Part shown: piece by piece, positions 32,830 to 43,563 of the stretch
Layout of the letters: the number at the start of each line of letters is the position of its first letter
Position numbering within the stretch: position 1 is the stretch's first letter
Assembly: GCA_029215795.1 (NCBI GenBank)
Contig: JARDYH010000001.1
Span: 296,242,654 to 296,306,653 of the forward strand
Origin: Anniella stebbinsi
Lineage: Eukaryota > Chordata > Lepidosauria > Squamata > Anniellidae
Length of the DNA stretch: 64,000 nucleotides
Reading direction: 5' to 3'
Translations under genes and position numbers: made by a program
Notes under the pieces: generated by a model
The model's input: only the letters and a program-made list of their open reading frames with translations
What the model was told of the DNA's origin: nothing
Database searches by the model: none

Positions 32830-34311
32830 ATGAAGGCTGCATATAGAGAGATGGATATCAGAGGTGTGTGTGTGTGTGTTAATGTGTACAATGTATGCAA
32901 ACATCCTGAAAGACTACTCCTAAAGAAATCTTCCCTGGACCCTGAAAATCTTAATAACTACAGGCCAGTAGCAAATGTTCCATTCCTGGGCAAGGTCCTG
33001 GAGCTGGTGGTTGCGAGCCAGCTCCAGGCACTCTTGAATGAGACTGATTATCTGGATCCATTTCAGTCGGGTTTCAGGCCTGGTTTTGGTACGGAAACAG
33101 CCTTGGTCGCCCTGTATGATGACCTATGTTGGGAGAAAGACAGGGGGAGTGTGACTCTGTTGATTCTCCTTGATCTCTCAGCGGCTTTCGCTACCATCGA
33201 CCATGGTATCCTTCTGGGAAGACTGGCTGAGTTGGGAGTGGGAGGCACTGCATTGCAGTGGTTCCGTTCCTGCTTGGGGGGTCGGCTCCAGAAGGTGGTG
33301 CTTGGGGAACATTGCTTGGCCCCGCGGATTCTCCAGTATGGGGTTCCGCAGGGGTCAGTTTTGTCCCCCATGCTGTTCAACATCTACATGAAACCATTGA
33401 GCGCAGTCATCCGGAGTTTTGGAGTGCGTTGTCATCAGTACGCTGATGACACGCAACTCTATTTCTCCTTTTCATCTTCATCAGGTGAGGCTGTGGATGT
33501 GCTGAACCGGTGCCTGGCTGCGACAATGGACTGGATGAGGGCTAATAAACTGAAACTCAATCCAGACAAGACTGAGACGCTGTTAGTGGGTGGTTCTGCT
33601 GACCGGATGGAGGGTGTTCAACCTGTTCTGGATGGGGTTGCACTCCCCTTGAAGGAGCGGGTTCGTAGCTTGGGGGTTCTCCTAGAACCATCTCTGTCAC
33701 TTGAGGCGCAGGTGGCCTCAGTGGCATGGAGTGCCTTCTACCAACTTTGGTTGGTGGCCCAGCTACGTCCCTATCTGGACAGGGATAACCTGGCTTCAGT
33801 TGTCCATGCTCTGGTAACCTCCAAGTTAGATTATTGCAATGCACTCTACGTGGGGTTGCCTTTGAAGGTGGTTCGGAAGCTGCAGCTTGTGCAAAATGCA
33901 GCGGCCAGATTGATAACTGGAACCAGTAGGTTCGAACATATAAGACCTACTCTGGCCTGCTTGCATTGGCTGCCTGTATGTTTCCGAGCCCGATTCAAGG
34001 TGCTGGTGTTAACCTATAAAGCCTTACACGGCTTGGGACCACAATACCTGATGGAACGCCTTTCCCGACATGAACCTACCCGAACACTACATTCAACATC
34101 TAAGGCCCTCCTCCGAGTGCCTCCTCCGAGGGAAGCTCGGAGGTCGGCAACAAGAGAGAGGGCCTTCTCTGTGGTGGCTCCCCAATTGTGGAACGATCTC
34201 CCCGATGGGGCCCGCCTGGTGCCAACATTGTTATCTTTTCGGCGCCAGGTCAAGACTTCTCTCACGCATTTGGCAATATCTGAGGAGCCTGGGTTTGTTT
34301 TGTTTTTGTAG
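32830..34311 (+). CDS. L2-like LINE reverse transcriptase, copy B (493-codon open frame)
   Basis: Non-LTR retrotransposon reverse transcriptase. The LINE-derived part begins near 32905 (residue ~26, KKSSLDPENLNNYRPVANVP). In order: PFLGKVLELVV, FQSGFRPGFGTETALVALYD, motif A LLDLSAAFATIDH, GVPQGSVLSPMLFNIYM, QYADDTQLYF, KLNPDKTETLLVGG, LGVLLEPSLS, KLDYCNALYVGLP, LQLVQNAAARLITGT, LHWLPVCFRARFKVLVLTYK. The upstream ~25 residues come from unrelated sequence with a GT repeat. Two defects: GCT (Ala) stands where copy A has GAT (Asp) in the AFD of motif A, and a 7-nt deletion relative to copy A near 34255 replaces the normal C-terminus. No endonuclease is present, since the copy is 5'-truncated. Expression is unlikely. 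Confidence 0.85.
   Translation: MKAAYREMDIRGVCVCVNVYNVCKHPERLLLKKSSLDPENLNNYRPVANVPFLGKVLELVVASQLQALLNETDYLDPFQSGFRPGFGTETALVALYDDLCWEKDRGSVTLLILLDLSAAFATIDHGILLGRLAELGVGGTALQWFRSCLGGRLQKVVLGEHCLAPRILQYGVPQGSVLSPMLFNIYMKPLSAVIRSFGVRCHQYADDTQLYFSFSSSSGEAVDVLNRCLAATMDWMRANKLKLNPDKTETLLVGGSADRMEGVQPVLDGVALPLKERVRSLGVLLEPSLSLEAQVASVAWSAFYQLWLVAQLRPYLDRDNLASVVHALVTSKLDYCNALYVGLPLKVVRKLQLVQNAAARLITGTSRFEHIRPTLACLHWLPVCFRARFKVLVLTYKALHGLGPQYLMERLSRHEPTRTLHSTSKALLRVPPPREARRSATRERAFSVVAPQLWNDLPDGARLVPTLLSFRRQVKTSLTHLAISEEPGFVLFL
32862..32880 (+). repeat. (GT)n microsatellite
   Basis: About 8 GT units. It lies inside the N-terminal, non-LINE part of the 493-codon frame, showing that this part is not original coding sequence. 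Confidence 0.9.
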
Positions 34312-34446
34312 CTTGTGTATGTTGTATGTTTTTGCTGTTTTAATTTTTGTATATTGTTTTTAACTGTTTTTAATCCTATGTAAACCGCCCAGAGAGCTTC
34401 GGCTGTGGGGCGGTATACAAATGTAATAAATAAATAAACAAACAAA
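34312..34446 (+). mobile_element. 3' untranslated end of L2 copy B
   Basis: gtatgttgtatgtttttgct, cctatgtaaaccgcccagag, cttcggctgtggggcggtat, then (ATAA)n and caaacaaa. Matches the end of copy A. Confidence 0.85.
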
Positions 34447-34569
34447 AAGCAGAAAGGAGGCACCCAAATTGAACATTGGGTTCAAATAAGGAAGTTAGCT
34501 CCTTTGAGAATATACCCTTTTTTAGTATTTCAAATCAAAGTATGCAGTAGTATCTTGACCTATAATCTA

Positions 34570-34760
34570 TGTTAGAGTGGTGGAGTAGGATTGGGGGCAC
34601 CTGGGTTCAAATCCTCATCCTACTATAAAACTCACTGAGTGACCTTAGGCCATCACCTACCTTACAGGGTTGTTGTGAGGATAAAAATGGGAGAGAGACC
34701 ATGCATGCCACATTGAGCTGGAAAAAAGCACCTGTGTACACTTTTTCCTCTCTGGGGAAA
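34570..34760 (+). mobile_element. MIR-like tRNA-derived SINE (M type), degraded
   Basis: Degraded head, then cacctgggttcaaatcctca (B box), ctcactgagtgaccttaggc, cagggttgttgtgaggataa and atgcatgccacattgagctg. The tail is lost. Confidence 0.7.
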
Positions 34761-34973
34761 AAAAAGTATTGAGTGCCCCTTATTTACTACTGAGAAAAGC
34801 CCTAATCATACTGTCAGGTGATACAAGTAACATGCAGATATATGAGTGCTGGCAAAATGATTTAGAAAATTATAATTCAGTTACTCCTTACAAATATGCC
34901 TATCTTTAAAGATGTGTGCAGTATCAGTGTAATGCCAAGAGATGCTGCTGAGCTTTTTATGTAATATGTACAA

Positions 34974-35109
34974 TAGGGGTGGGCAACTTGTGTCCCTCTA
35001 GTTGTTTTGGCCTACAACTCCCATCAACCTAAGCCAGTACAGCCAATGGTGAGGGATGATGGGAGTTGAAGGTTAAAACACCTGGAGGTCCATAAGTTGT
35101 CCACCCCTA
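34974..35109. mobile_element. T-family fold-back MITE
   Basis: Ends aggggtgggcaacttgtgtc and ataagttgtccacccct. The flanks share tgtaca on both sides, consistent with a decayed 8-bp duplication. Confidence 0.8.
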
Positions 35110-35215
35110 CTGTACAGTATCTGAGGAATCTTTTAAACCTTGCATGCTGTTCGAAGATTATATATGCAGATCATCCATAGCATTCAAGTCCTATTCAGGT
35201 GTTCTCAAAATGATA
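35110..35215 (+). repeat. S repeat, left copy (inverted partner at 45738-45836)
   Basis: tgtacagtatctgaggaatc, ttcgaagattatatatgcag, atcatccatagcattcaagt, cctattcaggtgttctcaaa. The same order occurs on the minus strand at 45738-45836, again next to a T-element end. Confidence 0.7.
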
Positions 35216-35574
35216 CGATACACATCCCTACTATGCATACAGAGTGATCAGCACAACAATGGAGGTGAGGCTGGCGTGCTCCCCCTCCTCAGGGCTGTCT
35301 ATACACTCTGGAAGCCCTGTGGTGGCTCCACGGTGGCACTGTGTCGATTATACAACACAGCAGCCATCTCGAAGCCACTGTGGGGCTTTCCAGAGACACT
35401 CTGCATTTTAAAAGTCAGGGACTTACCCTGACTTTTCAGGATGGAGTGAGGCGAACATGGCCTTTCCATCATCTAACCTCACTCCATCGTTGATGCGGAG
35501 GCATTTCCAGGCAGAAGTCAATCCCTTATTGGTTGCCGTCTGCCTGGGCAGAGGGCAGGGGGCTGGCTGGCTTT
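35216..35574. mobile_element. R-family element
   Basis: Contains gtcagggacttaccctgact, gcagccatctcgaagccact and cttattggttgccgtctgcc. The R copies at 18660, 53640 and 56570 share the pattern of a cagtggct...cgaa...gcag block plus an attggt block. Truncated where the CR1-like LINE begins. Confidence 0.5.
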
Positions 35575-35575
35575 G

Positions 35576-35727
35576 GAAGTGTCAACAAACATGTAAATAG
35601 GGGAGATCCGGTGGACACTGTTTACTTGGACTTCCAAAAGGATTTTGATGAAGTCCCTCACCAAAGACTCCTGAACAAACTTAGCAGTCATGGAATAAGA
35701 GAGGTCCTCTTATGGATCAATAATTGA
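35576..35727 (+). pseudogene. CR1-like reverse transcriptase fragment
   Basis: Frame reads SVNKHVNRGDPVDTVYLDFQ then KDFDEVPHQRLLNKLSSHGI, the motif A region of CR1-like LINEs (usually LDFSKAFDKVPH). A stop follows at WINN. Downstream to 35998 the sequence still shows ggggtcccacggggatcagt (from G-V-P-x-G-S) and gagtgggcatccaaatggca, in broken frames. Confidence 0.75.
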
Positions 35728-35998
35728 TTAAAGAACAGAAAGCAGAAAGTAGGAATAAATGGTAAGTAAGTAGTGGGGTCCCACGGGGATCAGTATTGGA
35801 ACCAATTCTTTTCAACTTGTTCATAAATGATCTGGAATTAGGATTAGGAGTGAGCCAAATTATTTAAGGCTGTTAAAACACAAAGAGGGTGTGAAGAGCT
35901 CCAAAGGGATCTCTCCAAGCTGGGAGAGTGGGCATCCAAATGGCAGATGCGGTTCAATGGAAGCAAGTATAAGGTGCATGTTGGGGCACAAAAAAAAT

Positions 35999-37088
35999 TA
36001 GGGATGTGCACTGGATCGGACCTGATCCACGATCCGAGTCCGGTCCAGTGGGAAATTGGATAAATTATCTAATTTCCGATCTGACAGCTGGATCGGCCGA
36101 TCCAATCCGAACCGGTCCGAAAAGGCTCCGAACCGGTTCGGCGGATCGGCGGATCGGCGGGCGCCCACTGGCGCCCACCGCCGCTTCCATTGGCGGGCGC
36201 CAGCGGGCGCCCGCCGATGAAAGTGGACAGCGGGGGGGGGGAGGAGGGGCGGGAGGAGGGGGGCCCTTACCTTTCCGGCCCGTCCGCTCCCGTCCGGCGC
36301 CGGCGGCTACTACCAGCGGGCTCCGCGGCCTACTCCAGGGTGGCGCGCCGGGTGATATCATCACCCAGCGCGCTACTCTAGAGCAGGCCGCGGAGCCCGC
36401 TGGTAGTAGCCGCCGGCGCCAGACGGGAGCGGACGGGCCGGGAAGGTAAGCAGGGGGCGCGCGGAGGGGAGGAGGGGGCGCACGGAGGGGAGGAGGGGGG
36501 CCCTTACCTTCCCGGCCCGGCCGCTCCCGTCCGGCGCCGGCGGCTACTACCAGCGGGCTCCGCGGCCTACTCCAGGGTGGCGCGCCGGGTGATGTCATCA
36601 CCCGGCGCGCTACTCTAGAGCAGGCCGCGGAGCCCGCTGGTAGTAGCCGCCGGCGCCGGACGGGAGCGGACGGGCCGGGAAGGTAAGCAGTGGCGGGGAA
36701 GGGGGCTTACCCACCCCCGGAGCTGTCCGCTTCTATCCGCAGGCGCCCGCGGGCGCCTGCGGATGGAAGCGGACGGCCCCAGGGGGGGGAGGGAGCGCGG
36801 GGGAGGGGGCTTACCTGCCGGGGCCGTCCACAGCGGACGGCCCCGGGGGGGGAGGGAGTTAGGCCCCCCCTCACCCACCCGCCGCCATTTTTTCCTCATA
36901 GACTTGCATTGCAATGCAAGTCTATGGGGGGAAAAATGGCGGCCGATCCAAAAATTTCCGATTTTTGGATCGGGATCGTACTCGATCCGGTCCGGGGGGC
37001 CTCCGATTTTGTCCGAACCGATCCGTGACAAAATTGGAGGTCCCGATCCGGGTCCCGATCCGATCCGGGGGGTCCGTGCACACCCCTA
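35999..37088. mobile_element. CpG-dense palindromic element (hAT-like) inserted in the CR1 LINE
   Basis: A 1,090-bp element. Ends are tagggatgtgcactggatcg and gatccggggggtccgtgcac...cacccccta-type, inverted to each other. Flanks are A-runs (aaaaaaat and aaaaaaac), so the 8-bp duplication is suggestive only. Inside are two tandem 190-bp palindromes (36264-36453 and 36501-36690) centred on gggtgatatcatcaccc and gggtgatgtcatcaccc. A smaller perfect palindrome, catagacttgcattgcaatg with its complement, lies at 36897-36926. Frames of 100-178 codons are side products of the GC-rich palindromes. Confidence 0.8.
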
Positions 37089-37195
37089 AAAAAAACCCAA
37101 CTTCAAGTAACCTGATGAGATCTGAGCTGGTGGTGACTGAACAAGAAAGAGATCTTGGGGTTCTGGTGGACAGCTCAATGAAAATGCCCCAGTCG

Positions 37196-37395
37196 CCAGT
37201 AATTATCGTAGCAGACTATCATCCTGTTAAGAGTATTTCTGCAGACATCTCTTATCAACCCCCAGAAGAAGGCCTTAAAAAACATAGGCCGAAACATGTT
37301 GGGCTTGGAGATAAAGTATTTTAGCATTCTGAGAACCTGCTTCTCTCATTTTTTGCCCTGAGTTGGATGTTCTACTCATTTTGGTTTTTTAAACT
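37196..37395. mobile_element. Unidentified ~200-bp insertion in the CR1 LINE
   Basis: CR1 similarity stops after LGVLVDSSMKM and resumes with catgttaggcattataagaa. Between them lies sequence with agaagaaggccttaaaaaac, ataggccgaaacatgttggg and gataaagtattttagcattc. The ends are not resolved. It may be the end of another retroelement. Confidence 0.45.
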
Positions 37396-37738
37396 CCATG
37401 TTAGGCATTATAAGAAAAGGAATTGAGACTAAAACTGCCAGTATCATACTGCCTTTATACAAATCTATGGCATGACCACACTTAGAATACTGTGTACAGT
37501 TCTGGTCACCACACCTAAAAAAGTTATTATAGAGCTCCATCACACCAGAGATTTGTCACACCCTTGCCATGCCTGGTATGTGTTTTTGCAGCGCAGTACT
37601 CACATGACATAATCCCTACAGCTTTATTTACGGTCCATAGACCAGAGAAACAAGTAGGCAGACAGTACAATATCAAAAGCATATTGTTATAAGTCTTACT
37701 ATTACCCAGTCTATCTTAAAAAATAAATAAATAAATAA

Positions 37739-40700
37739 TTATCTCAGTCCAAGCTGAGATCTGGTTTGTATTACATAGGAAAAATACTTTGCTACTTGTA
37801 ACGTAAGGGGTTTGTCTGTACCCCTAAGCAGCTGTCCAACCAAGGAATCCCGAGACCACCCCAAGAAGCGTTGAATTATGGGAAATATCAGATCACACCT
37901 TGCCTTGCTGTAAAAGCTACATTCTAGCAGCATATGGTCTAAGGACTCCATAACAGAGTCATCACATGGACATAGGCCTCCTCCACACGAGACGTTTAAT
38001 GAGCCTTGAAGGCTCATTATAAATTTTACCTCCACACCAGCGGAGCGCAAAACGGGCGTACAGGCGCGTTATCTCCCCGATAATGCGCATTTTCGAATGC
38101 GCGTTAAATAGCGACTTTTATTTTTCTCCGGCCGTTAAAGCGCATTTTCGCCGTGTGAACAAGCGATTATGCGCATTAACGTCTTCTAAAGCGCTTTTTG
38201 GACATCAATTAATGCGCTTCGCCGCCTCTCACCGCCTCCCGTGCAGAGGGATTAGGCGTAAATGCGCCTCCGCGATAATGCGCATAATCCCCGAACCGGG
38301 CGCAAAAGCGCATCCTTGTGGAGGGGGCCATAGTCTATTCTCAACAGAAATCTTTTGATATCTTCCTTCTAACATGTTTGAAGGGAGAACATTGAAATGG
38401 GCCAGGGAAAAGGCCCTTCTGTATTTTGGTATATCCAACCAATCCAGGTAGGGCATCATTCCTCTGGGCATAAAATCAGGGAGGGCTCGAGACTGAGGAC
38501 AGCAAGGGCCTCGGGACCGTCCACAGAGTTCTTGTACATCTATATCTAAAAGCCTTTGTTTGACTACCTTTTTTGCACTTCTTAACTCCTGAGTTAATAG
38601 ATGAGCAGAAGACAAGCCCATTGTCTTTATTTTCTGAGTCACGGTCTTATTCCAGGGGGAAACAAAGTTGTCTGCTGACATGTGGTAACAGAGAGTGAGA
38701 AGTTGGAATTTGGAAAAGACGGAGCCAATATGTTACTGTGAGCATCCAAGTGGTGCATCTTAATGAGACCAGCCCGGCCTCTAGATTAAGAGCGGTTCCA
38801 GGCACGCACCCCTCTTAAAAATTTGAATTGAACTACTTCTAAGGATTCCTTAAGCAGGGGGAACCAAATAGGGGCCCCATACAACATCTGGGTCACCAAT
38901 TTTGCTCTGTAAACGTCAATGGCAGCTGGTATAAATTTGCCCCCTTTGGCGAAAAAAATCTAAGCAAAGCCCCCACTGTTTGTTCAGCTCTAAGCTTTGT
39001 ACATTTAAAGTGCTTAGCCCAGTTTAGGTTTTCCTGGAAAACAACGCCCAAATACTTAAATTCAGCTACTTGTTCAATTTTATGGCCCTTACACTCCAAG
39101 AAAATCTCATCTTTCTTTCTGCAAAAACCATAATCTTAGATTTATGGTAATTGATTGATAAATTGTTTAGATCGCAGTATTCCCTGAAACCACTTAGAAG
39201 TCTCTTTAATCCAAGCCTCGTCTGTGAGAGCAATACCGCATCATCCGCATATAGCAGTATGCTCACTTTTAGTTGGCCTAATTTAGGGGGGTGGCACTGA
39301 ATTTCCTCCAATGATGCTGGAAGATCGGCCAGAAATAAATTGAAAAGTGTAGAGGCAAGTACACATCCCTGCCGGACTCCTTTATTTACAACAATTTCAT
39401 TAGTAATGTGATGCTGATTGCTACAGCGGACTTGTGCATATGTGTTGTAATATAACTGTTGGATCAAATATAACAGCCTATGCTCGATTCCAAGTCGTTT
39501 CAGTTTGTCCCATAGGAGCGGCCAAGAGATTGAATCAAATGCTGATTTTAAATCCATATAAGCTACAAATAGCTTTCCTCCTTTTGAGGCAGTGTATTTA
39601 TATGCCAAATGTGACAGGACTAGACAATAATCATAGGTTGAGCTACCGGACTTGAACCCAATCTGTTCTTTACCCAGAATGTTATTGCTCTAGACCCAGT
39701 TTGTTAGTCTATCATTTAAAAAACTGGCGTACACTTTCCCAATTATAGATAAAAGGCTAATGGGCCTATAGTTGTGGGGGTCAGTTTTCGTTCCTTTTTT
39801 ATAAATTGGAATAACTATCGCTCTCCTCCAGATTTGGGGTATCAGCCCGGACTTATAGTGTTGCTAGCAATAAGCCCCACCAAGAGATGTCAGATTTCAA
39901 CATTTCCGGGGGGATCCCGTCTAGACCGGGAGCCTTCCCAGATTTCAGTTGAGTTATAAACTCTTCTATACAACTTGGGTCTACATCAGGCCATATAGGA
40001 CCATTCGGAGCCAGTACCGGGACGAGATTAGGCGCTGACTCCTCACCGAGAACCTTCCGGTAGTGATTTTCCCAAACGGAAGGTGAAATATAGCATTCGG
40101 GCTCTCCATTACCTTTCCTACTTGCTCCAGCTACAATCTGCCAGAAGGACTTCCCATTTTTCAATTTGGTAGCTGCTATTAGTTGTTGCCATATAGCTCT
40201 GTCCGCTTGATGTTTTTTCTGCCTCAGGAGTGTTTTATAGCATTTTTTCTGAACATAATATGTGTAAGGAAGCTGCCATTCATTGTTCTGGCAGTAGGTA
40301 TGGTATATTGTCAGGAGTTTTCCCCTAGTTTTTGCACATTCTTTATCAAACCATTTACTGTTCTGAGGTCTTCGTCCTGCAGGAAATTTACTCTCCCGCT
40401 GGAATTCTTTGGCCAAAGAACTAATAAGTTTTTCATAGGCCGAAATACACGATTCAGAGGTTGGCGCCATAATTAGCTGTTTGGCGAATTCCATACAGGC
40501 ACTAGAATATATAAACTTTTTGAAAATCGGTATTAACTCTGTAGACCAGGTGGGTTTTTTTTTGTCTTTTGGTCAATCGCATACTGCTGCCCTGTCATTA
40601 AAGGAAACACCTATTTATAATGGTATGGGCCAGGGATGGAAAGCCCTAATTCCAAGGGCAGATGGTCACTTGCCAGGAAGTTCTTTATTCTAAAATTAGC

Positions 40701-41426
40701 ACACAGCACAGTCATTAGTTTATGAACTATACAATAATCTATAACACTGGACCCTCTAGATGATATATAAGTGAACTCTCCCCACCTGTCCTCTTGCGAG
40801 TTCCCATTTAGTATGACCATTTTATTTCTATTTACAAACTGCAATAGACATTGTCCCGCAAAATTAATGGTAGGGTCTTTAGATTGTCTCATCTTAACTC
40901 TAAACAAGTCTCTATCTGATGTTAAACTAACACCAGTATAGTCTGGGACAGCCAGATATGTACCGATCCTGGCATTAAAATCACCCAGCAGCATAGGGTA
41001 AGCAGATGGATATTTGGCCTTAAGCCCCAGAAGAAAACCCTCAAACCTGCACCATAAAGCCACAATCGATTCCTTACTAGATATCAGAGCTAAATACACG
41101 TTTAATATTAGAAGTGTTACTTTGGCTTCACTGCATTCCAGTATTAGAGCCTGGATTGAAGTTTCAAAATTCCGCATTTCCAATACCTTTGCCCTAAGAG
41201 TGGTCAGAATCAGGCAGTACAGACCCTGGGAATCTCTACCTCTTTTTTTCCCAGGAACTGCTGGCAAACTAAAAGAAGTAAATCCATTAATCAATATGGG
41301 GTCTGGGCACCAGGTTTCCTGCAAACATATAATGTCAAATGTGGTAAGGTAGTTAATTATATGTTGAGCTCTGCTTTTAGCAGACCAACCCGCAATGTTC
41401 CATGAAACAATCTTTATCTGAAACAT
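37739..41426 (-). pseudogene. LINE ORF2: AP-endonuclease plus reverse transcriptase (decayed)
   Basis: Second ORF of a non-LTR retrotransposon. The endonuclease (41426-40611) shows KIVSWNIAGW, ICLQETWCPD, MLLGDFNARIG, SVIDYCIV and ASDHLPLEL, so the recognisable catalytic motifs are present. Next come KSGKAPGLDGIPPEML, NYRPISLLSIIGKVYA, then the reverse transcriptase: VAYMDLKSAFDSIS, KGVRQGCVLASTLFNLFL, ILLYADDAVLLSQT. The C-terminus has a CPCD...HMLLEC Cys/His motif. Frameshifts or stops occur near 40600, 39850, 39690, 39105 and 38890. A G-family MITE (37975-38329) interrupts the C-terminus between ENRL and CPCD. The clade is uncertain: the APE type excludes R4/Dong, and the motif set suggests the I/Ingi/Vingi group rather than L1, L2 or CR1. 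Confidence 0.8.
37975..38329. mobile_element. G-family GCGC-rich MITE inside LINE ORF2
   Basis: 355 bp, ends ggcctcctccaca and tgtggagggggcc, flanked by ata at 37972-37974 and 38330-38332 (atag if one more base is counted). Removing the element and one copy of the duplication restores the continuous codons of the LINE frame across ENRL/CPCD, which fixes the insertion point. Of the three G copies this one keeps the most CpG and intact gcgc words. Confidence 0.9.
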
Positions 41427-41603
41427 CTTGGATTTTGGCTCTAGTCAATTGATTTCTATTATTTCATCTGCGTCGTTAATCACACAGCCATTACTTTGAT
41501 TTGTAGAATTAGTAATACATCTTTTAGCCTGAGAACATTTTTGCCAGGATTCTTCAGAGGATTCACTAGTGTTACTACCCTTTTTTCTCAAAGAGGATGT
41601 ATA

Positions 41604-43563
41604 TTACGTAGGTTCTGTCAAAATCTCTTGATTGTCCGTAGCCAAAGGGGTAAGGGAAGATTTTGCACTGTTTGGATTGTTGACTACAATTCTGGGATTT
41701 AAGGCCACTTTGTTTTTTTGTGAGTCAGTTCCCTGGGTTTCCTTCTTCAGCTTATCGTCTGGTTCTTTTGATTGTTGCTTAGACATTCCTAATTTGTGGT
41801 CAGTCATGGGAGATGATCTGTGCTTGTTTAAGGCTCTGGCAACCAGGTAGTCCTTAAGGGTCGTTAGCCTATCCAGTATATGTTGTTGTTCATTATATGG
41901 TAGGTCATTAAAACTGTTAATTAGTTTTATTTCGTCAGATGAAAACTCCACCCCAGGCGTTGTCTCCATCCATACTGTTAGGTTCCTGCTGTTATTGGTG
42001 TAGCCTTGAGCTTTATTGGTTAGATTTGGTTAGATTTTGGGGCCTGAGAATCTAAAAAAAGACTCCTGTTATTCCTGATCCCTTCTGAGAAATTCTTATT
42101 ATTCGCTAGATTTTTAACTGACTGGTATCCTAACTGCATGGGCGGAGCTAAATCTTTAAAATATCTGCAAATTAGCAGACCAAAGTTCTGTATTGCCTCT
42201 TTGCGACAATATATGCGCGCAGCAATCTTAGTCGAGGCAAAGGTGACTATAGCTTGTGCAGTGGTATAGTTGTGAAAAACATATTCTACTCTGTGGACTG
42301 CTGCTGGTTCTAATTCAATTTGGATGTTTCAAATAAGACCTTGATCAGATGATCTGTACGTGTCTTTTGTGATAGGATCCCTCTGGGTTTTGGATAGTAT
42401 AAAAATACCAGATTATGGTTCAAGAGTTATAACTGGCACTTTCTGCTCCTTCCCTTGGCCGTTTCAGATTGGGCTTCCCTTTTGCAATTAGATTGTGGTA
42501 CTGTGCTAGAGGTTGAGGATTGACTACCATCGGAGCTTGAATATTTAGCCTTAAGCATGGCAGTTCTTGGCACTGGCTTAAGTTGAGTATTAGCCTCTAG
42601 ATCATGTGTTTCCTTTGTTTCCATCTTTTCCTTAAACTTCTTCCCTCTAGTCGCCTTATTTTCTGAGTCTGGTTCGTCCATTAGATTAAATAGTCTTTTA
42701 AAATTCATTTTGGTTACTTTCCTTTTGCTGGTGTTTTTTTGGTTTTTAGCTTTTTTCTTAAACACCGGGGCTGGTTTAATTATCTTTTGCTTTTGCTTGT
42801 GTGCTCTGTTGTGATTGGATTTTTTTGTGGAACGTAACTCCGCCTGATCCAGAGCCAAGCTTTCACTGCCGTTGTCAGGTGCTCCATCCAGGGACTTATG
42901 CTCGGAAACTGCAGAGTCCCCGTCATTCAGGGGTTCTACATCTGGGTATGCTTGGAATTGTTTTGTCTTTTTCCCATTGATACCCGAGTAATCCTTTTCA
43001 TTATGCTGGGGATGAGATGTTGATTTCATTAATTCCAGTGCAAGTGTAGTTAAAGTTGTCAATAAATCTTTGCTTTCCGATAGATATTGCTTGATTAAGG
43101 GCACATAATCTGCCTAGTTCTGCAACAAACTTTTAATTCTATCATATTGAATGTTAAAAAGGTGTTTCATTTTACTTAAAAGATCATTTTCGGCCATATA
43201 GCCATCCGAATGACTGTTTAATAAAAGTGTCAATGCATCGGTAGGGTTAATAAATTGTTTGTCATCGCTACTACTGTCTAAATGGCTGACAGAAGTCCCA
43301 TCTTTAGATTTGGATTGGATAAACATGCTCCGCTATAAACCTTCCAAATGGTCTATAACTGTCAGTTCATCTGCCAGGCATGGGGTACTCCCCTTGTTTC
43401 CATCTGGCTCTGCAACCATCAAACAGTGCAGACCTAGTGACCAATCTAAAGGAGACTCAGGTAGACCAAGGGTCTCTATTTTAGAAGTGGGAAGGATTTC
43501 AGATTTAGTATAGAGGAAGCTGGTGATTTTTGGTTGTTTATATCTCTTTGTATACTTGGCCAC
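41604..43563 (-). pseudogene. LINE ORF1 (decayed)
   Basis: First ORF of the same LINE. It starts MAKYTKRYKQPKITSFLYTK at 43563. Stop codons interrupt it at about 43333 and 43114, after which the frame continues to 42427 with a basic, Lys/Ser-rich segment (KQKQKIIKPAPVFKKKAKNQ) of the nucleic-acid-binding type. From about 42420 to 42050 the frame is shifted but shows VEYVFHNYTTAQAIVTFAST and IYCRKEAIQNFG, resembling an RRM-like fold. The last part (41969-41604) is a Lys/Ser/Asp-rich tail. No zinc knuckles seen. Inactive. Confidence 0.65.

Noticed and set aside
36065..36601. 178-codon minus-strand frame, Pro/Arg/Gly-rich
   Set aside because: It runs through two copies of a GC-rich palindrome; matching frames appear on both strands. 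No splice or homology support.
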